NCBI RefSeq assembly: GCF_963378105.1
Contig: NZ_OY726398.1
Span: 558,001 to 622,000 of the forward strand
Reading direction: 5' to 3'
DNA from: Mycolicibacter sp. MU0102
GTDB lineage: Bacteria > Actinomycetota > Actinomycetes > Mycobacteriales > Mycobacteriaceae
DNA: 64,000 bases
A model generated the notes under the pieces. The model was not told the origin of the DNA, searched no databases, and was given only the letters and a program-made list of their open reading frames with translations. Below are positions 16,144 through 25,088 of this stretch, piece after piece. Each line of letters starts with the position of its first letter. The first letter of the stretch is position 1. The position numbers were made by a program, and so were the translations under genes.

Positions 16144-17862
16144 ATGGCTCGCCAAGTGAGCGTGCGAGGGCAGAAGCCCAAGCCGGGTCGCATTGTTTTC
16201 GTCGGCTCGGGTCCCGGCGACCCGGGTCTGCTGACGACGCGGGCACGGACGGCGCTGACGAATGCCGCGCTGGTGTTTATCGACCCGGATGTGCCCGAGG
16301 CGGTGCTGGCGTTGGTCGGCACGGACCTGCCTCCGATCGTCGGTCCGATGCCCCCGGCCCCCAAAGCGGACAAGGTCGACGACGACGCGGCCCACCCCGA
16401 CGCCGACGCCGACGATGACGCTGCCGACGAGGCTGCCGCAACCGTTCCGGGCGGCCCCGACATCCGCCCGGCGCTGGGCGAGCCGGCCGAGGTGGCCAAG
16501 ATCCTGGCGGCCGAGGCACGCTCGGGCACGGACGTGGTGCGGCTGGTCGCCGGTGACCCGCTGTCGATCGACGCGGTCATCACCGAGGTAAACGCGGTGG
16601 CCCGCACCAACGTTGCGTTCGAGATCGTGCCGGGACTGCCCGCCACCAGTGCGGTGCCCACCTACGCCGGTCTGCCGCTCGGTTCATCGCACACGGTGGC
16701 CGACGTCCGCGACCCGAACGTGGATTGGGGCGCGCTGGCTGCCGCTCCGGGGCCGCTGATCTTGCAGGCCACCACCTCGCACTTGCCGGAGGCGGCCCGC
16801 ACCCTGATCGAGTACGGCCTGTCGGACGGCACGCCGTGCGTGGTCACCACCTCGGGGACCACCTGCGCGCAGCGTTCGATCGAGTCCAGCCTCGGCGGCC
16901 TGACGGAGGCGTCGGCGCTGGCGAGCATCGACCCGGTCATCCTGCCCAACGGCCAGGAGACCTCGGCCGGGCCGCTGGTGGTGACCATCGGCAAGACGGT
17001 GAGCAACCGGGCCAAGCTGAACTGGTGGGAGAGCCGCGCACTGTATGGCTGGACGGTTCTGGTGCCGCGCACCAAGGACCAGGCCGGGGAGATGAGCGAC
17101 CGGCTGATCGGGCACGGCGCCTCACCGATCGAGGTTCCGACCATCGCCGTCGAGCCGCCGCGCAGCCCGGCCCAGATGGAAAGGGCCGTCAAGGGTTTGG
17201 TGGACGGCCGCTACCAGTGGGTGGTGTTCACCTCGACCAATGCGGTGCGCGCCGTGTGGGAGAAGTTCGCCGAGTTCGGTCTGGACGCGCGTGCGTTCTC
17301 CGGGGTGAAGATCGCCTGCGTCGGCGAGGCCACCGCAGAGCGTGTCCGGGCGTTCGGGATCAGCCCCGAGCTGGTGCCGTCGGGTGAGCAGTCCTCGCTG
17401 GGCCTGCTCGACGAATTCCCGCCCTACGACGATGTTTTCGACCCGGTGAACCGAGTGCTGCTGCCGCGTGCGGACATCGCCACCGAGACGCTGGCCGAAG
17501 GCCTGCGCGAGCGGGGCTGGGAGATCGAGGACGTCACCGCGTACCGCACCGTGCGGGCGGCTCCGCCGCCGGCGACCATCCGCGAGATGATCAAGACCGG
17601 TGGGTTCGACGCGGTGTGCTTCACCTCCAGCTCGACGGTGCGCAACCTCGTCGGCATCGCCGGCAAGCCGCATGCCCGGACCCTGGTCGCCTGTATCGGC
17701 CCCAAGACCGCCGAGACGGCAGCCGAATTCGGCCTGCGGGTCGACGTGCAGCCGGAGACCGCTGCGGTGGGTCCGCTGGTCGATGCGCTGGCCGAGCACG
17801 CTGCGCGACTGCGGGCCGAGGGTGCGTTGCCGCCGCCGCGTAAGAAGAGCCGCAGGCGCTAA
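16144..17862 (+). CDS. hemD: Fused uroporphyrin-III methyltransferase-like / uroporphyrinogen-III synthase
   Basis: 572 residues from the ATG at 16144, with GGGGAG upstream. It is the actinobacterial two-domain form. The N-terminal half (about 1-270) is a tetrapyrrole methylase-like domain with GRIVFVGSGPGDPGLLTTRA, carrying an acidic Ala-rich insert (DDDAAHPDADADDDAADEA). The C-terminal half (about 300-560) is uroporphyrinogen-III synthase: TVLVPRTKDQAGEMSDRLI, WVVFTSTNAVRAVWEKF, KIACVGEATAERVRAFG and FDAVCFTSSSTVRNLVGIAG. It cyclises hydroxymethylbilane to the type III isomer. Whether the methylase half is active is unclear. Confidence 0.94.
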   Translation: MARQVSVRGQKPKPGRIVFVGSGPGDPGLLTTRARTALTNAALVFIDPDVPEAVLALVGTDLPPIVGPMPPAPKADKVDDDAAHPDADADDDAADEAAATVPGGPDIRPALGEPAEVAKILAAEARSGTDVVRLVAGDPLSIDAVITEVNAVARTNVAFEIVPGLPATSAVPTYAGLPLGSSHTVADVRDPNVDWGALAAAPGPLILQATTSHLPEAARTLIEYGLSDGTPCVVTTSGTTCAQRSIESSLGGLTEASALASIDPVILPNGQETSAGPLVVTIGKTVSNRAKLNWWESRALYGWTVLVPRTKDQAGEMSDRLIGHGASPIEVPTIAVEPPRSPAQMERAVKGLVDGRYQWVVFTSTNAVRAVWEKFAEFGLDARAFSGVKIACVGEATAERVRAFGISPELVPSGEQSSLGLLDEFPPYDDVFDPVNRVLLPRADIATETLAEGLRERGWEIEDVTAYRTVRAAPPPATIREMIKTGGFDAVCFTSSSTVRNLVGIAGKPHARTLVACIGPKTAETAAEFGLRVDVQPETAAVGPLVDALAEHAARLRAEGALPPPRKKSRRR

Positions 17863-17887
17863 CGGTGACGGCGAGCGCGGTGGCCCG

Positions 17888-18871
17888 ATGACTGCATTTC
17901 CTCGCCAACGTCCCCGTCGGCTGCGTTCCACTCCGGCTCTGCGCCGGCTGGTGGCTCAAACATCGCTGGAGCCCAGGCATCTGGTGTTGCCGATGTTCGT
18001 CGCCGACGGCATCGACGAGCCGAGGCCGATCGCTTCTATGCCCGGGGTGTACCAGCACACCCGCGATTCGCTGCGCGCCGCGGCCGCCGAGGCGGTGGCG
18101 GCCGGCGTCGGCGGGCTGATGTTGTTCGGGGTTCCGGCAGAGGCGGACAAGGACAGCACAGGATCGGTCGGCGCGGCTCCCGACGGCGTGCTCAACACCG
18201 CCTTGCGCGATCTCGCTGCCGATCTCGGTGATTCCACCGTGCTGATGGCCGACACGTGCCTGGACGAGTTCACCGATCACGGCCACTGCGGGGTGCTCGA
18301 CGAGCGGGGTCGGGTTGACAACGACGCCACCTTGAAGTGCTACGTGGAACTGGCCGTTGCCCAAGCGGATTCGGGCGCCCATGTGGTGAGTCCGAGCGGC
18401 ATGATGGACGGCCAGGTGGCCGCGATCCGCGATGGACTGGATGCCGCCGGGCACAGCGACGTGGTGATCCTGGCCTATGCGGCGAAGTTCGCATCGGCGT
18501 TCTACGGCCCGTTCCGTGACGCGGTCGCCTCGACGCTGGCCGGGGACCGTCGCACCTATCAGCAGGAACCCGGCAACGCCCGTGAGGCGCTGCGGGAGGT
18601 CACCCTCGATCTCGCTGAGGGCGCCGACATCGTCATGGTCAAACCCGCCATGGGCTACCTGGACGTGATCGCGGCGACCGCCGCGGTGTCCTCGGTTCCG
18701 GTCGCCGCCTATCAGGTGTCCGGCGAGTACGCGATGATCGCGGCGGCCGCTGCCAACGGCTGGATCGACGGACGATCCGCGGCACTGGAGTCTCTGATCG
18801 GCATCCGGCGGGCCGGCGCGGACATCGTGCTGAGTTACTGGGCGGCCGAAGCGGCCGGTTGGCTGGCGTGA
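17888..18871 (+). CDS. hemB: Delta-aminolevulinic acid dehydratase (porphobilinogen synthase)
   Basis: 327 residues from the ATG at 17888; the open frame extends upstream into hemD, but only from here does it match the family (RPRRLRSTPALRRLV then LVLPMFVADG). It condenses two ALA to porphobilinogen. The metal-site region is MADTCLDEFTDHGHCGV. The first Schiff-base lysine is in VVILAYAAKFASAFYGPFRD and the second in DIVMVKPAMGYLDVIA. Only a few of the zinc-type cysteines are present, consistent with a Mg/Zn mixed type. Its stop overlaps the next gene (GTGA). Confidence 0.95.
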   Translation: MTAFPRQRPRRLRSTPALRRLVAQTSLEPRHLVLPMFVADGIDEPRPIASMPGVYQHTRDSLRAAAAEAVAAGVGGLMLFGVPAEADKDSTGSVGAAPDGVLNTALRDLAADLGDSTVLMADTCLDEFTDHGHCGVLDERGRVDNDATLKCYVELAVAQADSGAHVVSPSGMMDGQVAAIRDGLDAAGHSDVVILAYAAKFASAFYGPFRDAVASTLAGDRRTYQQEPGNAREALREVTLDLAEGADIVMVKPAMGYLDVIAATAAVSSVPVAAYQVSGEYAMIAAAAANGWIDGRSAALESLIGIRRAGADIVLSYWAAEAAGWLA

Positions 18872-19308
18872 CGGCTCCGCCCGAGGGGCCGCGGCCCCCG
18901 GCCGAGGCTCCACCGGACCGTCCCGCGGACGTCGACACCGCGTTTTGGCTGTGGCTTGCTGCCCTGCCGCTGATGACGTGCGGATACGTGGTGAACCTGC
19001 TGACCGCCCCGGAGATCCCCGCGGCGGCGGTCACCTACCCGATCGTCGCGCTGACGGCGATCGTGGTGATCGTGGTGGTGGCGACGTTTCTGATGTTGAT
19101 GCGCTCCGGATATCGCTGGGCCCGCACCGTGTTGACCGGCGGAGGGATCGCCGCGGTGGTCAATGCGGTCAGCGCGCTGTGGCATGCCGATGCGAGGCCG
19201 ACGGTCGCGCTGGTGGTGGCGGTCACCGGCATTGTCGGATCGGTGCTGATCGCCGCGGGCACCGTTCTACTGCACCGATCCGAGGCGCACACCTACTTCG
19301 TCCGATAG
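18868..19308 (+). CDS. Small membrane protein, Rv0513 homolog
   Basis: 146 residues from the GTG at 18868, sharing four bases with hemB. A Pro-rich N-terminus (MTAPPEGPRPPAEAPP) is followed by four hydrophobic segments: FWLWLAALPLMTCGYVVNLL, TYPIVALTAIVVIVVVATFL, TVLTGGGIAAVVNAVSALW and TVALVVAVTGIVGSVLIAAG. No known motif is present. It is the last gene of the hem operon; its stop lies 4 bp from the convergent stop of the first GH5 gene, which marks the left edge of the accessory island. Confidence 0.82.
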   Translation: MTAPPEGPRPPAEAPPDRPADVDTAFWLWLAALPLMTCGYVVNLLTAPEIPAAAVTYPIVALTAIVVIVVVATFLMLMRSGYRWARTVLTGGGIAAVVNAVSALWHADARPTVALVVAVTGIVGSVLIAAGTVLLHRSEAHTYFVR

Positions 19309-19312
19309 CCGG

Positions 19313-21673
19313 TTACCCGCTGCCTCCCGCGGCCGTCACGGTGACGGTGACGCTGGTGGCCCCGCTGTCCGAGGCGATGACGAGGACAGGGGCGCCCGGC
19401 GCGGAGACGACGTGTCCTCCGGTGACGCTGACCTGGTAGCCGTCGGGGTATTGCAGTGCAGGTACCGAGATCTCGGTTTGGGTGCCGGCGGCGAAGTGTC
19501 CTGAGCCGCTGGCCATCTCGGTGGAGTAGCTGAATTCGAAGGTGCCGTTCGCGAACGACCAGGAGTCCGGGGTGCCGCCCACGGCAAGCGGATACGGCTC
19601 GGACAGTTGCGTCAGCAGGTCCATGTTGATGTTGTCTTCGGTCATCGGCTGGTTCAGATCCCAGTACCGGAGCATGGTGTAGTCCCAGAACATCCAGTTG
19701 TAGCCGTAGCTGTTTGCCGCATTGAGGGTGTCGGCGATCGAGCCGGCGTTGGTGGTTCCGCCGTACTCGGTGATCGCCACCGGTAGGTCGTATCTTGATG
19801 CGTAGTCGTCGGCGTTGCCGTGCACGATCGTCTCCCACAGTGAGCAGCCGAAGTTGCTGTCCATGAAAGCCGTTGTGGTGCAGTAATCGTGGAACGCGAA
19901 GACGACGCGCGGATCGTCCACCTCGCCTAGGTAGGTCGGGATGGGCAGGTTGCCGGACAGGACGCTGGGTTCGATGTACAGCGGCGTGGCCGGATCGACC
20001 GAGCGGACCGCTGCGGCCAGCTGGTTGTAGAACGGGGTCAGCTGCTGGCCTTCGAAGAACGAGCCGCCGAAGATCGTCGACAACCATGTTGAGCCCGGCC
20101 ACGGCTCGTTCATCAGCTCGTAGCCGATCACGTTGGGGTCGTCTTTGAAGTAATTCGCAACGACTTGCCACATCAGCGCGTAGTGGTTCTGCAGCCCAAC
20201 ACCGTCGGGTCCGTCGGCATTGGTCCAGAACGCATCCCAGGCGTAGTTCTCCGCGGGGCTCATGACGTAGCGGAATGGGAATGGGGTGTGGGGGTTGGGC
20301 AGGCCGCCGTCCTGGGCCGCCCACGCCGGTGCGCCATCGCCCCAGAAGGTGGTGCCGTAGTTGTCCTGGTGCATGTCCAGGACAACGCGGATGCCGTGGT
20401 TGGACAGCGTCTGGGCGGTCTGGTTGATCAGGTCCAGATACTCGTAGTCGTAGACGCCGGGTTCGGGCTCGACTCCGGCCCAGAGGATGCCGAGCCGCAC
20501 CACGTTGAAACCGTTGGCGGCCAGCAGCGCGGCGTCGGCGTCGCCGAATCCCTCGGAGGCGGGGTAGAACGGCGGGTCTTTCACTACCTCGCCGAATCCG
20601 TGCAGGACTACGACTCGTCCGTCGTTGTCGACCAGCCAGCTGCCGGCGGTGGTGATGTCGGAGAGGCCGCCGGCCGGGGCGCCGTCGAGCGTGCCGAAGT
20701 GACCGTGGTCGCCGTGTGCGCCGAGTAGGCCTCCGCCGCCGCCGGCTCCGCCGAGGGCGGGTAGATCGCGTGGGCCGCTGTGGACGCCGTCGCCGGCATC
20801 ACCGCCGTGGCCGCCGCTGCTGAACAGGCCGACAGCACTACCGCCGTCACCGCCGTGACCACCCACGACGCGGGACCCGCCGGTAGCGCCGTCGCCGCCG
20901 TTTCCGCCGTGGCCGCCGCTGCCGAACAGCCAGCCGGCGGCGTCGCCGCCTGCGCCGCCGGCCCCGCCGGCTCCGCCATTGAAGCCGAGGTCGCCGTCAC
21001 CACCGTCGCCGCCGACGCCACCGATGCCCATCACCACTCCGCCCGCGCCACCGGCACCGCCGGAAGCACCGAGGCCGCCGTGCCCGCCGGCCCCGCCGAA
21101 GCCGAACAAGCCGCCGCTGCCACCGTCGCCGCCTGGTGTGTGGTCCACGGTGCTGTTCCAGCCGGCACCGCCGTCGCCGAACAGCCACCCACCGTCGGTG
21201 CCGTTGACGTGCAAAGGATCCCCGTCGACGCCGTCGCCGATCAGGCCACGGCCGGTCAGTGCGAGGAACGGCTCATTGATGAAGTTGTTGACCTGCTGGC
21301 CGAGATCGCTGTGGATCCAGGCTTCGATGCCGGTGTGGATCGGGGTGTAGATGTTGTGCTGGATCCATGCGGTCAGGTCAGCCGGATCGTAGGCGGCCGG
21401 GCCGGCAGCTGGACCCGGAATGCTGAGTTCACCGAAGATGGTGTTCCAGTGCGCGGGGGCGAAGAAGGTGTTCCAGGCGGTGGGGGAGAGCACCGCGTCC
21501 CAGTCGAGGTCGTTGGTGGAAGTGTCCAGGAAGGGTGCGACGGCTGCTTCGATCGCGTCGTCGAAGTCGGCTTGGGCCGCGGGTGCGGCGGCCAGTGGCG
21601 CCATCCCGAAGGTCAGAAACGCGCCTGTGGCAGTGGCAAATCCGACGGTCCGGCCGCTCCTGCGGTCTGTCAT
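19313..21673 (-). CDS. Secreted PGRS-endoglycoceramidase-like GH5 fusion, copy 1
   Basis: 786 residues. A signal peptide (about 1-36, ending APAAQA) is followed by a conserved domain (DFDDAIEAA to about 120: LDWDAVLSPTAWNTFFAP, YTPIHTGIEAWIHSDLG), the linker GRGLIGDGVDGD and a Gly-rich PGRS block (about 145-325). The GH5 barrel follows, with DGRVVVLHGFGEV, LDMHQDNYG, acid/base Glu523 in YELMNEPWPGSTW and nucleophile Glu636 in VAITEYGG. The C-terminal beta-sandwich has EPYPLAVGGTPDSWSFANG and YPDGYQVSVTGGHVVS. These blocks are those of endoglycoceramidases, which cut between glycan and ceramide. The start lies 15 bp after the stop of copy 2, with AGGAG overlapping that stop, so the two form an operon. 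The substrate is inferred. Confidence 0.88.
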   Translation of the reverse strand: MTDRRSGRTVGFATATGAFLTFGMAPLAAAPAAQADFDDAIEAAVAPFLDTSTNDLDWDAVLSPTAWNTFFAPAHWNTIFGELSIPGPAAGPAAYDPADLTAWIQHNIYTPIHTGIEAWIHSDLGQQVNNFINEPFLALTGRGLIGDGVDGDPLHVNGTDGGWLFGDGGAGWNSTVDHTPGGDGGSGGLFGFGGAGGHGGLGASGGAGGAGGVVMGIGGVGGDGGDGDLGFNGGAGGAGGAGGDAAGWLFGSGGHGGNGGDGATGGSRVVGGHGGDGGSAVGLFSSGGHGGDAGDGVHSGPRDLPALGGAGGGGGLLGAHGDHGHFGTLDGAPAGGLSDITTAGSWLVDNDGRVVVLHGFGEVVKDPPFYPASEGFGDADAALLAANGFNVVRLGILWAGVEPEPGVYDYEYLDLINQTAQTLSNHGIRVVLDMHQDNYGTTFWGDGAPAWAAQDGGLPNPHTPFPFRYVMSPAENYAWDAFWTNADGPDGVGLQNHYALMWQVVANYFKDDPNVIGYELMNEPWPGSTWLSTIFGGSFFEGQQLTPFYNQLAAAVRSVDPATPLYIEPSVLSGNLPIPTYLGEVDDPRVVFAFHDYCTTTAFMDSNFGCSLWETIVHGNADDYASRYDLPVAITEYGGTTNAGSIADTLNAANSYGYNWMFWDYTMLRYWDLNQPMTEDNINMDLLTQLSEPYPLAVGGTPDSWSFANGTFEFSYSTEMASGSGHFAAGTQTEISVPALQYPDGYQVSVTGGHVVSAPGAPVLVIASDSGATSVTVTVTAAGGSG
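19371..19522. repeat. 152-nt segment identical to 21738-21889 (first copy)
   Basis: This part of the C-terminal beta-sandwich of GH5 copy 1 is identical base for base to the matching part of copy 2, while flanking sequence differs on both sides. Copies 3 and 4 differ at many positions here. This points to recent gene conversion or recombination between neighbouring paralogs. Confidence 0.9.
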
Positions 21674-21688
21674 GGTGACGCGTATCTC

Positions 21689-23971
21689 CTAGTTTGCGGG
21701 GGTGACTGTGACGGTGATGGTGCTCGCAGCGCTGTCTGAGGCGATGACGAGGACAGGGGCGCCCGGCGCGGAGACGACGTGTCCTCCGGTGACGCTGACC
21801 TGGTAGCCGTCGGGGTATTGCAGTGCAGGTACCGAGATCTCGGTTTGGGTGCCGGCGGCGAAGTGTCCTGAGCCGCTGGCCATCTCGGTCGAGTAGCTGA
21901 AGCTGAACGTGCCGTCCGCGAACGACCAGGCGCCCGGGGTGCCGGCCACCGCCAGCGGGTAGGGCTGGGCAAGCGTGGTCAAGGTGGCGTAGTCGACGGT
22001 GTCGCCGGTTATCGGGGTGTGCAGGTCGTGGTTGCGAATCAGGGTGTAGTCTCAGAACATCCAGCTGTAGCCATAGCGGTTGGCCTCGGTCATGGTGTCG
22101 GTGATCGAGCCGGTGTTCGTGGATGCGCCGAACTCGGTGATCGCTACCGGGAGATCGTATTTCGACGCGTAGGCGTCGGCGTAGCCGTGCACGATCGTCT
22201 CCCACAGTGAGCAGCCGAAGTCGGTGCCGAACAGGGCCGTCATGGTGCAGTAGTCGTGGAATGCGTAGACGACGTTCGGGTCGTCCACCTCGCCCAGGTA
22301 GGTCGGGATCGGCAGGTTGCCCGACAGCGTGCTCGGTTCGACGTACAGCGTGGTGGTCGAGTCGACGGATCGGATCGCCGAGGCCACCTGGTCGTAGAAC
22401 GAGGTCAGCTGCTGGCCTTCGAAGAAGGAATTGCCGAAGATGGTCGACAGCCACGTCGAGCCCGCCCACGGCTCGTTCATCAGCTCGTAGCCGACAACGT
22501 GGGGATCGTCCTTGAAGTAGTGCGCAACGGCTTGCCACATCTGCGCGTAGTGGTTCTGCAGACCGATGCCGTCGGGTGCGTCGGAGTTCCGCCAGAAGGC
22601 ATCCCAGACATGGTTCTCCGCCGGGTTGAGCGCATATGTCCACGGCCAGCCGGTGTCGGGATCGGGCATTCCACCGGTTTGTACGGCCCAATCCGGTGCA
22701 CCGTCGCCATAGCCCATGGGGCCGCCGAGCCCGGCGGCGTAGAGGTCCTGGTGCATGTCGAGCACGGTGTAGATGCCGTGGTTGGACAGTGTCTGGATGG
22801 TCTGGTTGATGGCGGCGAGGTAGTCGTAGTCGATGACGCCGGGCCGGGGCTCCACGCCTTCCCAGAGGATGCCGACCCGCACCACGTTGAAGCCGTTGGC
22901 GGCCAACAGCGCCGCGTCGGCGTCGCTGAACCCCTCGTTGTCGGCGGCGGGATAGAACGGTGCCCGCTTGTTGACCTCGCCGAATCCGTGCAGGACGACC
23001 ACCCGTCCGTCGCTGTCGGTGATCCAGGAGCCGGTGGTGCCGAGGTCAGCGACGCCGCCGGGAGGCAAGCCCTCAAGGGTGCCGAAGTGACCGTGGTCGC
23101 CGTGTGTTCCGAGCAGCATGCTGCCGTTGCCGCCGGCGCCGCCGAGGGCGGGCAGTTCGCGGCCACCGGTATACACGCCGTCGCCGGCGTCGCCACCGGC
23201 GCCGCCGGTGCCGAACCATCCGGTTGCGCTACCGCCGTCACCGCCGTAGCCACCGACACCACTGTCGCTGCTGCCGCCGTCGCCACCGTCACCGCCGATG
23301 CCGATCAACCATCCGCCGTCACCGCCGTGGCCACCGATGGCGCCCGCGCCGCCGTCACCGCCCGTCCCCCCGGTGCCGAAGAGCCCGGCCGCGCCGCCAT
23401 CACCGCCGGCGACGCCGACCTCGGTGCTGTCCCAGCCTGCGCCGCCGTCGCCGAACAGCCATCCACCCGCGGTGCCGTCGGGGATCGCTGCTGTTCCGTC
23501 GACGCCGTTGCCGATCACCAGCGAGCCGAACACCGTGTTGATCGCGTCGTTGACCGATTTGCCGAAGTCGCTGGTGATCCAGGCCTGCATACCGGCGTGC
23601 ATTGGGGTGTAGAGGTATTGCTGTGCCCAGTCAGCGAGGTCTGTCTGATCGAAGCTGGCCGTTCCGGGCACTGCGAGGGCACCAAGTTCGGCCAGCACGC
23701 CGTCCCAGTGAGTCGGGGCCAGGAAGGTGTCCCAGGCGGTGGGGGAGAGCACGGCGTCCCAGTCGAGGGTATTGGTGGTGTCGTCCAGAAAGGGGGAGAT
23801 GGCTGCTTCGATCACGCCATCGAAGTCGGCCTGGGCCGCGGGGGCGACAAGCGGTGCCAGCCCGAACGCCAGGAACGCGCCCCCACTGACACCCAAACGG
23901 ACTAGGCGACGTCCGGCGTGGGCTTGGCTCCACCGGTGAGTTCGCGTAGCGGAACGCTGACGAGTCATCAA
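21689..23971 (-). pseudogene. Secreted PGRS-endoglycoceramidase-like GH5 fusion, copy 2, interrupted by an in-frame TGA
   Basis: The layout matches copy 1, but codon 640 (22054-22052) is TGA where the other three copies have the Trp or its aligned position in GYxWMFW. One base change explains it. The upstream part (22052-23971, 639 residues) keeps the signal peptide (APAAQA), PGRS block, MHQDLY, acid/base Glu500 in YELMNEPWAGSTW and nucleophile Glu613 in VAITEFGA. It stops at the last barrel strand. The downstream part (21689-22051) is still open and encodes the whole beta-sandwich. It may be a fresh pseudogene, a truncated enzyme, a readthrough product or a base error. The leading region of the N-terminus is long and basic before the hydrophobic core. 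Confidence 0.85.
21738..21889. repeat. 152-nt segment identical to 19371-19522 (second copy)
   Basis: Lies downstream of the premature TGA in GH5 copy 2, in the beta-sandwich-coding part. Perfect identity to copy 1 over 152 nt means this untranslated part was recently exchanged or has had little time to decay. Confidence 0.9.
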
Positions 23972-24016
23972 CTAAACCCCTGGCGACGTAACTTCTCAGG
24001 TAATCATGACCCTGAG

Positions 24017-24038
24017 CAGGAATTCTAATAATTCCCTG
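24017..24038. promoter_or_regulatory. AT-rich inverted repeat upstream of GH5 copy 2
   Basis: GGAATT (24019-24024) and AATTCC (24030-24035) form an inverted repeat with a 5-nt spacer, extended to CAGGAATT...ATTCCCTG with one extra base. It lies about 48-64 nt upstream of the copy 2 ATG, in the 142-bp gap after the LysR gene, and is strikingly AT-rich for this genome. It is a candidate operator for the neighbouring LysR regulator or another dimeric factor; the link is inference. Confidence 0.45.
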
Positions 24039-24113
24039 CGCCAATCCTGGCAATCGTCAGTCGTGAACTGAAACACCAAACCGCCGCCTCATTGACAACG
24101 CCGGCGTGCTGAA

Positions 24114-25058
24114 TCAGGCGGTTGTCGGCCGGCTCTCGATGGTGTGAACGAGCTCGGTCTCCCGGTCCCGCACTGCGAGCGCGACCTCGAGAAACTGGGC
24201 GACCAGGGGAGAGCGCTCGTCGCGGTGCCAGCCCAGGGCGATAGCCGAGCCGGGCCAGTCGTCGATCGCCAGGAATTGCACGCCCGGCAGCGGCATGAAG
24301 TTCATGACCACCGCGCTGGTCACCGCGATAGCTGCCCCGGCCGCGACCACTTGTGCTTCCTCGGTGATCGAGGTGATAGGAACCAGGCGGGCCTTGGTGG
24401 ACTCGTCGCGTGCCGCCTCCAGACACCAGAACGCGCGGTAGGCCTCGTCCACGGTGTCCCCGTTGGTGATCGGATCATTGACGAGATCCCGCGCGGACAC
24501 CGAACCCCGTCCGGCGAGGTGATGCGAACCCGCCACCATCGCCACGACCGGATCGACGAACAAGACCTCTGTCTCGATGTTGGGTATGCCCTTCGGCAGC
24601 CGCACAAATGCCACGTCAGTGGCACCTGATGCCAGGCCCGCCGATGAATCGTGGACCGGAAACTCTTGCATCTCAACGACTACGGCAGGGTGGCGTTCCC
24701 CGAACTCGGCCAGGATCAACGGTGTCAATTCGAGGGCGGCACCGGGGACGTAGCCCAGCCGTAGTGTGCCGGCCAGCCCGCGCGCGGCCCGTCGGGCGGC
24801 GGATGCGGCCTCATCAAGGACAGCGAGCGCGGTGCGCGCTCCCTCAAGAAAGGCTTCACCGGCGGGTGTCAACGTCACCTTGCGGGTGGTGCGCTCCAGC
24901 AACTTGGCGCCGACCAGGCTCTCGAGCTCCTTGATTTGCCGGCTAAGGGCCTGCTGGGCAAGGTGAACGCGCTCCGCGGCCTTGCTGAAGTGCAGCTCTT
25001 CGGCCACGGCCACGAAGTAGCCCAACTTGCGGGTGTTGATCTCGATGGGGCTCAGCAT
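24114..25058 (-). CDS. LysR-family transcriptional regulator
   Basis: 314 residues. An N-terminal winged HTH (KLGYFVAVAEELHFSKAAERVHLAQQALSRQIKELE region, with LLERTTRKVTLTPAGEAFLE as wing) is followed by the two-lobed co-inducer domain (LRLGYVPGAALELTPLIL at about 100, DVAFVRLPKG, VVAAGAAIAVTSAVVMNF). Full length. It starts 30 bp after the stop of GH5 copy 3 and ends 142 bp before copy 2, on the same strand, so it sits in the middle of the GH5 cluster and may be co-transcribed with copies 4 and 3. It probably controls these genes in response to a small molecule; the ligand is unknown. Confidence 0.92.
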   Translation of the reverse strand: MLSPIEINTRKLGYFVAVAEELHFSKAAERVHLAQQALSRQIKELESLVGAKLLERTTRKVTLTPAGEAFLEGARTALAVLDEAASAARRAARGLAGTLRLGYVPGAALELTPLILAEFGERHPAVVVEMQEFPVHDSSAGLASGATDVAFVRLPKGIPNIETEVLFVDPVVAMVAGSHHLAGRGSVSARDLVNDPITNGDTVDEAYRAFWCLEAARDESTKARLVPITSITEEAQVVAAGAAIAVTSAVVMNFMPLPGVQFLAIDDWPGSAIALGWHRDERSPLVAQFLEVALAVRDRETELVHTIESRPTTA

Positions 25059-25088
25059 AGCTGGGACGGCTTGCCTAGGGGGGTCAAG

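Noticed and set aside
17600..17887. Upstream extension of the hemB frame into hemD
   Set aside because: No HemB homology before 17888, and hemD is the real coding frame there.
20700..21130. Regular short repeats that look like a repeat array or CRISPR
   Set aside because: The periodicity is the GGxGGx codon repeat of PGRS domains, with no constant repeat/spacer structure and no cas genes.
20780..21739. Long plus-strand open frame (319 residues, Ala/Val/Gly rich) opposite GH5 copy 1
   Set aside because: It is the antisense of the PGRS-coding strand; GGC/GCC repeats leave the complementary frames open. Composition has no domain and no ribosome site. The same applies to 22256-23905, 25947-27068 and 27966-29246.
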